NCBI RefSeq assembly: GCF_009939005.1
Contig: NZ_JAACJS010000011.1
Location: 619,701-683,700, forward strand
Reading direction: 5' to 3'
Source of the DNA: Sediminibacterium roseum
GTDB lineage: Bacteria; Bacteroidota; Bacteroidia; Chitinophagales; Chitinophagaceae
Length of the DNA stretch: 64,000 bases
Shown: piece after piece, positions 46,325 to 55,689 of the stretch
Layout: each line of letters starts with the position of its first letter
Position numbering within the stretch: the stretch's first letter is position 1
Made by a program: the position numbers and the translations under genes
Notes under the pieces: generated by a model
Told to the model about the DNA's origin: nothing
Database searches by the model: none
The model's input: only the letters and a program-made list of their open reading frames with translations

Positions 46325-47164
46325 TTATTTGGCTAATTTTTTTCCGTCTCTGCGTTGGATGATCAGTTTATCGCTTCCCTTTCCTTTTGTCCGGGTTTTC
46401 TCACCTTTCGCATATTTACCTGTTCTGCTGCGTGGATGGCCTCCTGAAGCTTTACCTTCACCACCACCCATCGGGTGATCTACCGGGTTCATCGCAACAC
46501 CACGTACGCGTGGGCGGATGCCTTTCCAACGGTTCTTACCTGCCTTACCTGCGGTTTCGAGGTTGTGGTCGCTGTTTGAAACCACTCCTACCGTTGCATA
46601 ACAGTTGATCAATACTTTTCTCAATTCGCCTGAAGGCATTTTCAATACTGCGTATTTTTCTTCCTTGTTCGCAAGCTGTGCAGAGGCTCCTGCGCTTCTT
46701 ACCATTTTGCCACCCTGGTTGGGTTGCAGCTCAATGTTGTGAATGATCGTACCCAAAGGCATGTTCTTCATCAACAAAGCATTACCAACTTCAGGAGCCA
46801 CATTGTCGCCGGCAACTACGGTTGTACCAACCTGTAATCCCTGTGGCGCAATGATGTATCGTTTTTCACCATCGGTGTATTGCACAAGTGCAATGAACGC
46901 TGTACGGTTCGGATCGTATTCGATGGATACAACCGTAGCGGACATATCCCTTTTGTTCCTTTTGAAATCGATGATACGATAGTGATGCTTGTTTCCACCA
47001 CCCATGTAGCGTGATACGCGGCGGCCCTGGAAGTTGCGGCCCGCAGTGTTCTTCTGCGGCTCGAGCAAGCTTTTCTCAGGATCGTGTGTGGTGATCTCAG
47101 CATAAGCATTTCCAATTCTCCAACGTGTTCCTGCTGTGATTGGTTTGTACTTTTTAAGTGCCAT
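46325..47164 (-). CDS. rplB: 50S ribosomal protein L2 (uL2)
   Basis: Protein of 279 residues needed for subunit joining and peptidyl-transferase structure. [20 protein letters not shown] start; the conserved His is in [20 protein letters not shown]. The C-terminus ends [15 protein letters not shown]. Normal length. Confidence 0.98.
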   Translation of the reverse strand: MALKKYKPITAGTRWRIGNAYAEITTHDPEKSLLEPQKNTAGRNFQGRRVSRYMGGGNKHHYRIIDFKRNKRDMSATVVSIEYDPNRTAFIALVQYTDGEKRYIIAPQGLQVGTTVVAGDNVAPEVGNALLMKNMPLGTIIHNIELQPNQGGKMVRSAGASAQLANKEEKYAVLKMPSGELRKVLINCYATVGVVSNSDHNLETAGKAGKNRWKGIRPRVRGVAMNPVDHPMGGGEGKASGGHPRSRTGKYAKGEKTRTKGKGSDKLIIQRRDGKKLAK

Positions 47165-47209
47165 TGTTTTTTTCTTTTACCACGGAATTTTCAGCTCCGC
47201 GAACTATAA

Positions 47210-47509
47210 TTAAATGTTTGAATACAGGTCGATCGTTTCACCTTCGGCAACGGTTACCAGTGCCTTCTTATAAGCGCCCTTCATACCTTGTATGAAACCC
47301 GCCTTGGTGTAACGTGTTTTGTTTTTTCCGGGAACCACTGCGGTGTTCACATCTATTACGTTTACTCCGTAGAATTCTTCTACCGCTTTTTTGATTTCCA
47401 GTTTGTTGGCCCTGCGGTCTACCCTGAAAGCATACCTGCGTAATTTTTCCTGTTGGGCATTTGCCTTTTCAGTTAAAATGGGTTTTACTAATACTTCAGT
47501 CAGTTTCAT
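47210..47509 (-). CDS. rplW: 50S ribosomal protein L23 (uL23)
   Basis: Tunnel-exit protein of 99 residues that docks SRP and trigger factor. LVKPILTEKANAQQEKLRRY and VDRRANKLEIKKAVEEFYGV are signatures. It lies 27 bases after rplD and 45 before rplB. Confidence 0.97.
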   Translation of the reverse strand: MKLTEVLVKPILTEKANAQQEKLRRYAFRVDRRANKLEIKKAVEEFYGVNVIDVNTAVVPGKNKTRYTKAGFIQGMKGAYKKALVTVAEGETIDLYSNI

Positions 47510-47536
47510 CTGAATATGTTTGAAACGTTACTTAAA

Positions 47537-48169
47537 TTATGCTGTTGCTTCTTCTTCTGTAAAGATCTTTGCCGTGTTCTCGGTGATCACCAGTACATCC
47601 GCATTCATGATCTCGTATGTATTCACATCTGCGAGCAATGAACTTGTGATGTTTGGAATATTGCGTGTGCTCAGGTACAGGTTATCGTTGTACTCCGGCA
47701 ATACGATCAATGTTTTCTTGTCCGCAACTTTCAGGTTGTTCATTACTTCTGCCACCTGTTTGGTTTTCGGTGCATCCATGTTGATGTCTTCGATCACATA
47801 AATGGCATTGTCTTTCGCCTTGTAGCTGAGTGCGGAGATCTTCGCCAGGTCCTTCACTTTACGGTTCAGTTTGAAAGCGTAAGAGTGTGGTTTTGGCCCG
47901 AAGATGGTACCACCACCTTTGTACAAAGGGTTACGGATGTTACCTTTACGTGCACCACCGGTTCCTTTCTGTTTGTGCAGTTTGCGGCTCGCACCTTTTA
48001 CTTCGGCACGGGTCTTCACTTTGTGTGTACCCTGGCGGCCTGCAGCGAGATACTGTTTAACAGCGAGGTAGATCACGTGATCGTTTGGCTCTACACCAAA
48101 CACATCAGCTGGTAATTCTACCGTCCTGCCTGTTTTCTGTCCTTTTATATCTAATACGTCTACTTGCAT
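47537..48169 (-). CDS. rplD: 50S ribosomal protein L4 (uL4)
   Basis: Protein of 210 residues with a long loop into the exit tunnel (RKLHKQKGTGGARKGNIRNP). In enterobacteria L4 represses its own operon; whether it does here is unknown. Standard length and position after rplC. Confidence 0.97.
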   Translation of the reverse strand: MQVDVLDIKGQKTGRTVELPADVFGVEPNDHVIYLAVKQYLAAGRQGTHKVKTRAEVKGASRKLHKQKGTGGARKGNIRNPLYKGGGTIFGPKPHSYAFKLNRKVKDLAKISALSYKAKDNAIYVIEDINMDAPKTKQVAEVMNNLKVADKKTLIVLPEYNDNLYLSTRNIPNITSSLLADVNTYEIMNADVLVITENTAKIFTEEEATA

Positions 48170-48190
48170 GATAATTCAATTAAAGTGTGA

Positions 48191-48808
48191 TTACTTCTGG
48201 ATTAAAACGATTGAACCGTTATGGCCAGGAACCGAACCGCTGATCAGGATGTAATTCTTTTCAGGGAAGATCTTAACCACTTTCAAACCCTTCATTTTCA
48301 CGCGATCGCCACCCATACGGCCGGCCATCCTCATTCCTTTGAATACACGTGAAGGATATGATGATCCGCCGATTGAACCCGGCGCCCTCTGGCGGTCGTG
48401 CTGACCATGGGATGCTTCACCCACACCAGAGAATCCGTGGCGTTTTACAACACCCTGGAAACCTTTACCCTTGGTTGTACCGATCACTTCAACTTTATCG
48501 CCTTCAGCGAAAATGTCGAGCGTTACGGTCTCACCCAATGCTTTTTCTATGGAATAATTGCGGAATTCTTTTACGAATTTCTTAGCTGCGGTCTGCGCTT
48601 TTGCGTAGTGATTTAATTCGGACTTCGTGGAGTGCTTTTCTTTCTTGTCGCCGAATCCTAATTGAATAGCGGTGTACCCGTCAGACTCAACCGTCTTTAC
48701 CTGGGTAACCGTGTTGGGAGCTGCTTCGATGATGGTGCAGGCTGTCTGCTTGCCATCTGCTTCGAAGATGCTTGTCATCCCGATCTTTTTACCAATAATA
48801 CCTTTCAT
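48191..48808 (-). CDS. rplC: 50S ribosomal protein L3 (uL3)
   Basis: Protein of 205 residues that starts 50S assembly. [20 protein letters not shown] start and the loop [20 protein letters not shown] that approaches the peptidyl-transferase centre. It is preceded by an unusually long 300-base gap after rpsJ that carries several hairpins. Confidence 0.97.
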   Translation of the reverse strand: MKGIIGKKIGMTSIFEADGKQTACTIIEAAPNTVTQVKTVESDGYTAIQLGFGDKKEKHSTKSELNHYAKAQTAAKKFVKEFRNYSIEKALGETVTLDIFAEGDKVEVIGTTKGKGFQGVVKRHGFSGVGEASHGQHDRQRAPGSIGGSSYPSRVFKGMRMAGRMGGDRVKMKGLKVVKIFPEKNYILISGSVPGHNGSIVLIQK

Positions 48809-49108
48809 CTTTTGCGGTTTATAGCCCCGCGTGGTTATGAGGACATCCCGACGATGAATCGGGATTCAATCCTTGTTTTCTAACAACCTTTTCCGTTGTT
48901 TCCCTGCCGTAGCGGGAGGGGAAGTACTGTTAGCAAACAAACCTCGAAGGGCCTGTTTATATGTTAATCCCGGATCTGCCGGTTGTATCAACCTGCTGTT
49001 CCGGAACTGTTTCTGAATCAGAGCTGCTTTGGCCCGCTTCGCGGATTTGGCAGGTGAAAAATTTTATAAGAACTATTGCCATCAGCCTGCGGCTGAAAGC
49101 TTTCTTTA
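48809..49108 (-). other. 300-base rpsJ-rplC spacer with several hairpins, no gene
   Basis: No plausible ORF. Hairpins seen: ATCCCGA/TCGGGAT (48845-48865, perfect 7-bp); CCCTGCCG/CGGGAGGG (48902-48920, one mismatch, TAG loop); CCGC/GCGG (49035-49045); TCAGCC/GGCTGA (49082-49096). AGC-containing 7-nt units occur at 49078-49103. None has a T-run. It could be a regulatory leader for L3/L4 or accumulated palindromic repeats. Confidence 0.5.
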
Positions 49109-49414
49109 TCAAGCCTTGATCTCAACCTCAACACCCGATGGCAAATCGAGCTTGCTCAACGCATCCACTGTTCTTGAAGAGGAAGTGTAGATATCCAGCA
49201 AACGCTTGTGCGTACACAACTGGAACTGTTCACGACTCTTCTTATTCACGTGCGGTGAACGCAAAACAGTAAAGATTCTCTTGTGTGTAGGCAAAGGAAT
49301 AGGCCCCGTTACCACTGCACCTGTACTGCGTACCGTTTTCACGATCTTCTCGGCAGATTTATCTACCAGGTTGTGATCGTATGATTGTAATTTGATCCTG
49401 ATTCGTTGAGACAT
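49109..49414 (-). CDS. rpsJ: 30S ribosomal protein S10 (uS10)/NusE
   Basis: Protein of 101 residues that is part of the 30S head and, as NusE, of antitermination complexes. [20 protein letters not shown] start (49414; the frame opens 65 codons earlier but that part is upstream DNA) and [20 protein letters not shown] signature. It is the first gene of the cluster, with a promoter box 30 bases before its ATG. Confidence 0.98.
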   Translation of the reverse strand: MSQRIRIKLQSYDHNLVDKSAEKIVKTVRSTGAVVTGPIPLPTHKRIFTVLRSPHVNKKSREQFQLCTHKRLLDIYTSSSRTVDALSKLDLPSGVEVEIKA

Positions 49415-49444
49415 AGTCAAAACCCAATTTTCTGATTGGGGTTG

Positions 49445-49475
49445 CAAAGGTAAGAGCCTGTAACCGAACAGACAA
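49445..49475 (-). promoter_or_regulatory. Promoter of the rpsJ ribosomal operon
   Basis: On the minus strand TACCTTTG (49445-49452) is a perfect TAnnTTTG -7 box, with CTTGT (TTG at 49473-49475) about 19-20 bases upstream as -33. It ends 30 bases before the rpsJ ATG. fusA has the same TACCTTTG box. Confidence 0.7.
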
Positions 49476-49676
49476 GTATTTTGAAAGTTTTTTTGTGTAT
49501 TTCTGGGATTTTGGGCTAAAATTATCCCCAAATGGCCGCTTTCCGTTGCCAGCCGTGGCTCCGGCCGTTCAAATGTATGGGAAGTTTTTTTGCCGGGGTG
49601 TTGCGGCACCGCCCTTAAAGCAGCTTTTAACGGTAATTAACCTTCCCCGAAGTATATTTACCGCAAGAATCGAAAC

Positions 49677-52187
49677 ATGGCAAAAAACTACAAAGGCAAA
49701 GAGAAAAATGCGGCTCCCGCCGCGGCCGCAAAGGCCAAAGAACCGGGTTATTCTGCTTCGGGATTTAAGAATGTTTTTCCGTTGGTGGCTTGCGGACTGT
49801 ATTTCATGGTCCATTTTATCGGCGACTGGGGCGCTTACGACGCCATGGGTGCACAGTGGATCTACATGGTACTGCTCGATCTTGGCGTGATCGCCGTATT
49901 GCTGGCCCGCAGGAACGATTACGCGGTTGCTACGGCCAAACAGTTCGGAAATATGTTTTCAAAGCTCTACCTGGCCTTTTTTGTATTGGCAGGGGTATCG
50001 ATCATTACGGCGATCAATCCTACCGAAAGCTGGGTTTGCTACGTACGGATGATCGCCACGGTGATAGCTTACTTTAATATGGGTATCCTGCTGCAGGGGC
50101 GTACCGACCTGATGAAGGTCATCGCCCAACTGATTGCGGTACTGCTGTTCATAGAATCCGTTCAAACCATTTCCCAGTTCATCAAGGGAAGTAACGAGAA
50201 TACGGACCTGACCGCGCTGATCATGAGCATCAAGGGCACTGCAGGTAACAAGAATATCTTCGCCGCGGGGTTGGCCATCAAGATCCCCTTCCTGCTTTAT
50301 TGCATGCACCGGTTCAAACTGGTGGGTAAACTGGTCAATACGCTGATCCTTTTCTTTGCCGCCTGGGCCATTCTCATCCTCAACGCGCGTGCAACCTACC
50401 TGAGCCTGGTGCTGGTGCTGGTTATGTACCTCGCGTTTTGTGTGATCCTTTATGTAAAAGACAAAAAACTGGACCAGGCTTTGCTGCGTGCAGGTATCGT
50501 GATCGTGCCGCTGGTGATCGCATTCTTCATTTCCCAGATCGAACTTTCCAACACATTGAGCGCACAGCAGGAGCCGCAGAGTTTCGGGTCGGTTACCGAA
50601 AGGGTGGCCTCTATCGCCGCTACGGGCGATGAAAGCAACCAGGTACGTTTCAGGCTATGGTCGCACGCGGTTGATTACACCACTAAAAATCCCCTGATGG
50701 GTTGTGGCATCGGCAACTGGAAGATCGCTTCCATCCCCTACCAGCGTACCATTACCAATGACCTGTTTGTGCCGATCCATGCGCACAACGATTACCTCGA
50801 GGTTTTTGCGGAACTCGGTATACCCGGCGGGTTGCTCTACATTGCGATGTTCGTCTGCATCATCGTATTTACCTGGAAAACGTTTTTTTCCACCGTTTCC
50901 GAAGAAACCAAGCTGGTTTCGGTATTCTCTTTCTTCGCATTTGTGACCTATATGGTGGATGCGATGTTCAACTTCCCCATAGAGCGCCCGGTGAGCCAGA
51001 TGTTCTTTGCGTTCGTGGTAGCACTCAATATAGGCGCCTATTTCAAAGGAAGAGAAGAGCTGGGCGATGAAAAACCTATTACCAGCAAGGCCGCCAATTA
51101 CAAGGCCGTGTTTGCTTTTGTATCGATCCTTTTACTGCTCCCTTCTTTTTATGTTACGTACCAGACCTATAAATCGCTCATCGTTCAGAAAACGGTACTG
51201 GGAGACCTGAACAATGAACCGCTTAAGCTCGACTGGAAGGAAGTGACCCGCGATTTTCCTTCTATCCCCAACCTTTCCGCCACGGCCCAGCCGATAGAGG
51301 CGATCAAGGGAAGATATTTGTATGAAGCAGGTAAATGGGAAGAAGCGCTGGTGCTGTTCGACAAAGGCACCAAAGCCAACCCGGTGATCGGTTACAGCGA
51401 GTTCCTCAAAGCCGGTCTTTACTATAAAAAAGCGCTGACCGATACGGCGAACGAGAAAGTTTGGCTCGACAGCGCGGTGCGCAACGGTGCTTATTCGTTC
51501 AACCTCAGGCCGAAGGCAAAGACTTACTACCAGACCTATATTGCCATCCTGGCGAAGAGAAGGGATACGACGGGCATTGAAAAAGCGTTCCTTGAGTTCG
51601 ACAAGTACCGCCACTACCCGTTTGGCTGGAACATGTACCTGTTGGGAATGATCAATGCCGAGGTGAATCTGGGAAGAATGCCTTCGCGAATGCTCAGGAT
51701 CGTAGACAGCGGGTTGACCATTTTCCCGCACGACAGCGACCTGGTGAAGAGAAGACAGGAGATACTTGCCAACCTCGCCATCTTCAACCGGATGCCAGGC
51801 AGCAACCTCAACGTGATCAACGAATCTGCACGGCACTACGCGGCGGGGGTTGCCGCGTTCGGCAGCGGCCAGCTTGAAAAAGCAGGGCAGGCCTTTCTGA
51901 AGGCGGCCGATCTCAATCCTTCCAATCTCGCCGCACTTGAAAATGCAGCGATCTGTTATTTCAACCTTCGGCAATATCCAAAGGCGATCAGTTTATTTGA
52001 CAGGGAGCTTGCGCTCAATTTATCGGGCGATGGTAAGCCTGAGTATTACAAGGCCATTGCATTGATCAATCTCGGGAAAAAAGAAGATGGCTGTAAGTTC
52101 CTGCAGCTTGCCGCCAACAAAAAATACAATTCCGGCGATCCTACAAAATCCCCTGAAGTGCTGTTGAAAGCGAATTGCGGGAAATAA
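49677..52187 (+). CDS. O-antigen ligase (Wzy_C)-like membrane protein with C-terminal TPR domain
   Basis: Polytopic membrane protein of 836 residues. After a Lys/Ala-rich cytosolic N-terminus come about 12 hydrophobic segments (residues 30-500). The Wzy_C core contains NPLMGCGIGNWKIASI and PIHAHNDYLEVFAELGIPGG, whose His and Asp lie in the periplasmic loop that ligases and polymerases need. From about residue 540 the protein is soluble and TPR-like (GQLEKAGQAFLKAADLNPSN, QYPKAISLFDREL). It probably joins or polymerises glycans at the periplasmic face. It is transcribed opposite to its neighbours and splits fusA from rpsJ. A TATATTTA near-match -7 box lies at 49653-49660. Confidence 0.87.
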   Translation: MAKNYKGKEKNAAPAAAAKAKEPGYSASGFKNVFPLVACGLYFMVHFIGDWGAYDAMGAQWIYMVLLDLGVIAVLLARRNDYAVATAKQFGNMFSKLYLAFFVLAGVSIITAINPTESWVCYVRMIATVIAYFNMGILLQGRTDLMKVIAQLIAVLLFIESVQTISQFIKGSNENTDLTALIMSIKGTAGNKNIFAAGLAIKIPFLLYCMHRFKLVGKLVNTLILFFAAWAILILNARATYLSLVLVLVMYLAFCVILYVKDKKLDQALLRAGIVIVPLVIAFFISQIELSNTLSAQQEPQSFGSVTERVASIAATGDESNQVRFRLWSHAVDYTTKNPLMGCGIGNWKIASIPYQRTITNDLFVPIHAHNDYLEVFAELGIPGGLLYIAMFVCIIVFTWKTFFSTVSEETKLVSVFSFFAFVTYMVDAMFNFPIERPVSQMFFAFVVALNIGAYFKGREELGDEKPITSKAANYKAVFAFVSILLLLPSFYVTYQTYKSLIVQKTVLGDLNNEPLKLDWKEVTRDFPSIPNLSATAQPIEAIKGRYLYEAGKWEEALVLFDKGTKANPVIGYSEFLKAGLYYKKALTDTANEKVWLDSAVRNGAYSFNLRPKAKTYYQTYIAILAKRRDTTGIEKAFLEFDKYRHYPFGWNMYLLGMINAEVNLGRMPSRMLRIVDSGLTIFPHDSDLVKRRQEILANLAIFNRMPGSNLNVINESARHYAAGVAAFGSGQLEKAGQAFLKAADLNPSNLAALENAAICYFNLRQYPKAISLFDRELALNLSGDGKPEYYKAIALINLGKKEDGCKFLQLAANKKYNSGDPTKSPEVLLKANCGK

Positions 52188-52212
52188 CGATCGCCTGTTA
52201 ACAGGCCGTTGG

Positions 52213-52246
52213 AACAGGCTGTCTCATGTAAGTGAGGCAGCCTGTT
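52213..52246 (+). terminator. Terminator-like hairpin after the O-antigen ligase gene
   Basis: AACAGGCTGTCTCA (52213-52226) pairs with TGAGGCAGCCTGTT (52233-52246), 14 bp with one T-G wobble and a 6-nt loop. The following T-run is weak (TTTCTATC). Confidence 0.65.
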
Positions 52247-52296
52247 TCTATCGGGGCCAACCTGCACAAAACGGCAACCTTATTTTCCTTCTGATT

Positions 52297-52336
52297 GGAC
52301 AAAAAAGAAAACCCCGCTGCATTGCTGCGCGGGGTT
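52297..52336 (-). terminator. Intrinsic terminator of fusA
   Basis: AACCCCGC (52310-52317) and GCGGGGTT (52329-52336) form the stem. On the minus strand it is followed by TTCTTTTTTG, a strong T-run. It faces the ligase terminator, separating convergent genes. Confidence 0.85.
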
Positions 52337-52355
52337 CCTGTTATTTCCGAATCGA

Positions 52356-52383
52356 CAATTATTAATTACTAATTATCAATTAA
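52356..52383. repeat. Heptamer array just after fusA
   Basis: Four 7-nt units of YAATTAN type lie between the fusA stop and its terminator. They match the TAATTAN units of the rpmD-rplO and rplP-rpsC gaps. No inverted partner is evident. Confidence 0.6.
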
Positions 52384-52386
52384 ACA

Positions 52387-54537
52387 CTATTCTTCAATCT
52401 TCACCTTGCCCTTGCTCTTCGCCATTACCTCTTCGGCAATGTTGTTTGGAGCCGGGTTGTAGTGGCTGAACTCCATGGTTGAAGTTGCACGGCCTGAAGA
52501 CAATGAACGCAGTTGGGTTACATAACCGAACATTTCGCTCAACGGAACTTTGGCCTTGATCACCTGGAGGTTGGCACGGCTGTCCATACCTTCGAGCATA
52601 CCGCGACGACGGTTAAGGTCACCGGTAACATCTCCCATGTACTGATCTGGTGTAAGTACTTCTACTTTCATGATCGGCTCGAGCAGGGTTGGTTTTGCTT
52701 TGCGGCCCGCTTCGCGGAAACCTGCTTTTGCGCAAAGCTCGAAGCTCATTGCATCAGAATCCACATCGTGGTAGCTACCATCGAATACGCGGATCTTCAT
52801 ATCGCGGACAGGGAAACCTGCCAGTACACCGGTTGACATTGCTGTTTCAAAACCTTTGGTGATAGCCGGAACAAACTCTTTAGGGATAGATCCACCAAAC
52901 AGGTCGTTCACAAACTGGAAGGTTTTTCCTTCGTTTTCTTTCAGCCATTCTTCATCAGCAGGGCCGATCGAGAACTGGATATCTGCGAACTTACCACGAC
53001 CACCCGATTGTTTTTTCAACACTTCGCGGTGTTCGATCGTTGTTCCGAATGCTTCTTTGTAAGCCACCTGCGGCGCACCCTGGTTCACTTCCACTTTGAA
53101 CTCACGACGCATACGGTCGATGATGATCTCAAGGTGAAGCTCTCCCATTCCACGGAGGATGGTTTGTCCTGTGTCTTCGTCTGTATTCACACGCAGGGTT
53201 GGATCTTCCTCAACCAGTTTGGCGATGGCCATACCCATTTTATCTACGTCTGCCTGCGTTTTCGGTTCAACCGCGATTGCGATTACCGGCTCAGGAATGA
53301 ACATATTTTCGAGTGTGATCGGATGGTTCTCATCACACAAGGTATCTCCTGTTTTGATCTCTTTGAAACCAACCGCTGCCGCGATATCACCTGCTTCGAT
53401 AAAATCGATCGGGTTCTGTTTGTTCGCGAACATTTTCATGATACGGCTGATACGCTCTTTCTTTCCGCTTCTTACGTTCAATACATAAGAACCCGCATCC
53501 AGGTGTCCTGAATAGCAACGGAAGAACGCGAGACGTCCCACGAAAGGATCGGTCATGATCTTGAATGCCAGCGCAGCAAACGGCTCTTTCGGATCCGGTT
53601 TGCGAACCAATGGTTCACCGCTGTCTGGATCTGTACCTACTGTATCTTCTACGTCTACCGGTGAAGGCAGGTAGCGGCAAACTGCGTCGAGCGCGGTTTG
53701 TACGCCTTTGTTTTTGAATGAAGAACCGCACATCATCGGAACGATGCTCAGGTCTATACATGCTTTGCGGATCGCAGCGTGCATTTCGTCTTCTGTGATG
53801 CTGTTCGGATCATCGAAGAATTTCTCCATCAATGAATCATCGTATTCAGCTACGGCTTCCACGAGGTTCTGGCGCCATTCGTTGGCTTCCTGTACCATGT
53901 CTTCGGGAACATCGATCTCATCAAAGGTCATTCCTTCTGTTTCCATGTGCCAGATGATCCCTTTCATTTTGATCAGGTCAACCACGCCTTTGAAATTATC
54001 TTCGGCACCGATCGGCAACTGCAGCGGAACGGCTTTCGCACCGAGCATTTCTTTTACCTGGTTAACCACCATGAGGAAGTCTGCACCTGAACGGTCCATT
54101 TTGTTTACGAACCCGATACGCGGAACCTTGTAACGGTTTGCCTGGCGCCATACGGTTTCAGACTGTGGTTCTACGCCATCCACCGCTGAGAAAAGGGCGA
54201 TCAGGCCATCCAGTACGCGCATGGAACGCTCTACCTCAACGGTAAAGTCAACGTGGCCCGGAGTATCGATGATATTGAAATAATAAGATTTGGTATTCGC
54301 GTCAGCTTTACCTTTTACAGTTGGAAAGTTCCACTGGCAGCTTACTGCGGCTGAGGTAATGGTGATACCCCTCTCTTTTTCCTGTTCCATCCAGTCGGTG
54401 GTAGCCGCACCATCATGCACCTCCCCGATCTTGTGAATCATACCTGTGTAGCGCAGGATACGCTCGGTAGTGGTGGTTTTACCGGCATCAATGTGCGCGG
54501 CAATACCAAAGTTCCGTTGTAATTTAAGGTCCGCCAT
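52387..54537 (-). CDS. fusA: Elongation factor G
   Basis: Translocase GTPase of 716 residues. G1 is [15 protein letters not shown], then the effector region [15 protein letters not shown]3 [19 protein letters not shown]4 [12 protein letters not shown]. Domains II-V follow, with [18 protein letters not shown] and a C-terminal end KGKVKIEE. Of the str operon only fusA is here; rpsL, rpsG and tuf are not in the window. It has its own TACCTTTG promoter box and its own terminator, so it seems monocistronic. Confidence 0.97.
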   Translation of the reverse strand: MADLKLQRNFGIAAHIDAGKTTTTERILRYTGMIHKIGEVHDGAATTDWMEQEKERGITITSAAVSCQWNFPTVKGKADANTKSYYFNIIDTPGHVDFTVEVERSMRVLDGLIALFSAVDGVEPQSETVWRQANRYKVPRIGFVNKMDRSGADFLMVVNQVKEMLGAKAVPLQLPIGAEDNFKGVVDLIKMKGIIWHMETEGMTFDEIDVPEDMVQEANEWRQNLVEAVAEYDDSLMEKFFDDPNSITEDEMHAAIRKACIDLSIVPMMCGSSFKNKGVQTALDAVCRYLPSPVDVEDTVGTDPDSGEPLVRKPDPKEPFAALAFKIMTDPFVGRLAFFRCYSGHLDAGSYVLNVRSGKKERISRIMKMFANKQNPIDFIEAGDIAAAVGFKEIKTGDTLCDENHPITLENMFIPEPVIAIAVEPKTQADVDKMGMAIAKLVEEDPTLRVNTDEDTGQTILRGMGELHLEIIIDRMRREFKVEVNQGAPQVAYKEAFGTTIEHREVLKKQSGGRGKFADIQFSIGPADEEWLKENEGKTFQFVNDLFGGSIPKEFVPAITKGFETAMSTGVLAGFPVRDMKIRVFDGSYHDVDSDAMSFELCAKAGFREAGRKAKPTLLEPIMKVEVLTPDQYMGDVTGDLNRRRGMLEGMDSRANLQVIKAKVPLSEMFGYVTQLRSLSSGRATSTMEFSHYNPAPNNIAEEVMAKSKGKVKIEE

Positions 54538-54595
54538 AAAAAAGTTATCGTTTAAGTTTTTTTGTCCTGGATTTTTAAGCCCAATTTTCGAGCGG

Positions 54596-54603
54596 CAAAG
54601 GTA
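54596..54603 (-). promoter_or_regulatory. fusA promoter -7 box
   Basis: TACCTTTG on the minus strand, 58 bases before the fusA ATG, identical to the rpsJ box. A clear TTTG -33 box was not found; TTTC lies near the expected place. Confidence 0.55.
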
Positions 54604-54717
54604 GGAATTATAGCGATTGGGAAATGATAAAATTATGTTGTGGAAAAAAAGATAGGCGCTGGTTTACCACCTTTGAGGTTATATACGACAAAACCCTTGA
54701 ACAGGCCCTCGATGAAC

Positions 54718-54774
54718 AAAGGGACCAGGACGGTTAAAAAGCTTTCCCTGCCTGTTAACCATCCTGATCCCTTT
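54718..54774 (-). terminator. Long hairpin after the first FKBP-type gene
   Basis: Arms 54718-54737 and 54755-54774 are a 20-bp inverted repeat with two mismatches. In minus-strand RNA both become G-U pairs, giving an unbroken 20-bp stem with a 17-nt loop. Only a short T-tract follows (CCCTTTGTT). It starts 46 bases after the FKBP gene stop. Confidence 0.55.
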
Positions 54775-54819
54775 CAAGCTATTTTACCTGAATTCAAACC
54801 CTATATCATTGATAATCAG

Positions 54820-55500
54820 CTATTTTTTAGCCTTCACACTTACCACCGCCACATCGTAGATGAGCGCTGAATGCGGAGGTATGGTTGCGGTGCCTGTTTC
54901 GTCGTAAGCCTGCGCGGCAGGAATGATGGCGCGGAATATGGCCCCTTCTCCCACCCTAACCAATACATCGCGCAACCCGGGTATCACTTCTCCAACGAGT
55001 GTCATGTAGGACGAACCGGACTTTTCGGAGTTTTCGATCTCCTTCCCTTCAGGCAATGTAATGATCACATTGAGCACCACGGTATCTTTTGTGGTGATCT
55101 TGACCGCGGAGCCGGGTTTCTGAACAGAGAAATAAACACCTGTTGTCAATACCTGGAAGCCTTTTTCTGCCCTCACTTTATCGAACAGGATCTTTTCGAG
55201 CTGTTTGTTTTTTTCTTTCTGGAAAGTGGCCTGGTACTGAAACAGGCGGGCCTGTACTTTTTCCGGATCCACCATCAGTTTTTTATTCGAAAGCACATCG
55301 TTGATGGCTTTGGTAAAAAGTGCAGGATTGTTCACCACAAATCCCGTTTTCGCAAAAAACTGCTGCATCATATACACACCAAGGCTATATTGGATCGTGT
55401 CTTCTACCGCGCTCGGCCTCGCAGTTCCTTTACCCTGGCCGAACGAGGCCCCACACACAAGCATTAAAAGACACGTAAAAAGAACCACAATTTTTTTCAT
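54820..55500 (-). CDS. Secreted FKBP-type peptidyl-prolyl isomerase homologue, most diverged of three
   Basis: Protein of 226 residues with a signal peptide (MKKIVVLFTCLLMLVCGASF). An N-terminal dimerisation-like helical part (TIQYSLGVYMMQQFFAK, residues 35-110) is followed by an FKBP-like domain (about 130-224). Key active-site aromatics are lost: VVLNVIITLPEG replaces the VxVHYxG stretch, GEVIPGLRDVL lacks the Trp, and AQAYDETGTATIPPHSALIY keeps only part of the final motif. It may be a chaperone rather than an isomerase. A TATCTTTG promoter box and a shared 18-bp element precede it. Confidence 0.85.
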   Translation of the reverse strand: MKKIVVLFTCLLMLVCGASFGQGKGTARPSAVEDTIQYSLGVYMMQQFFAKTGFVVNNPALFTKAINDVLSNKKLMVDPEKVQARLFQYQATFQKEKNKQLEKILFDKVRAEKGFQVLTTGVYFSVQKPGSAVKITTKDTVVLNVIITLPEGKEIENSEKSGSSYMTLVGEVIPGLRDVLVRVGEGAIFRAIIPAAQAYDETGTATIPPHSALIYDVAVVSVKAKK

Positions 55501-55525
55501 GTTACTGTTTTGTTTATAAGTGTGG

Positions 55526-55533
55526 CAAAGATA
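55526..55533 (-). promoter_or_regulatory. Promoter -7 box of the first FKBP-type gene
   Basis: TATCTTTG on the minus strand, a full TAnnTTTG match, 25 bases before the ATG at 55500. The shared 18-bp element lies 30 bases upstream of it. Confidence 0.6.
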
Positions 55534-55563
55534 GAAAAAACACGGGGTATGGCTGGTTATTTC

Positions 55564-55581
55564 AAGTTAATTAAGGTTAAT
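55564..55581. promoter_or_regulatory. Shared 18-bp element, copy before the first FKBP-type gene
   Basis: AAGTTAATTAAGGTTAAT occurs here and, identically, at 57187-57204. It lies 63 bases before the downstream ATG. An activator or alternative promoter site is likely. Confidence 0.55.
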
Positions 55582-55689
55582 TGAAGAATACACATTACAC
55601 GGCGCAAAAGCCGCAGGATCTTTCTTTCAGAAGATTGCGGCACATTAAACCGTTCCGGTATAGGATCGTTTTAACAGGTCAGAAAAAAA

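Noticed and set aside
49415..49609. 65-codon N-terminal extension of S10
   Set aside because: S10 has a fixed length near 101 residues and the extension contains the promoter.
54640..54870. Plus-strand ORF of 76 codons between fusA and the first FKBP-type gene
   Set aside because: It spans the 20-bp terminator-like hairpin and the end of the FKBP gene and is not recognisable.
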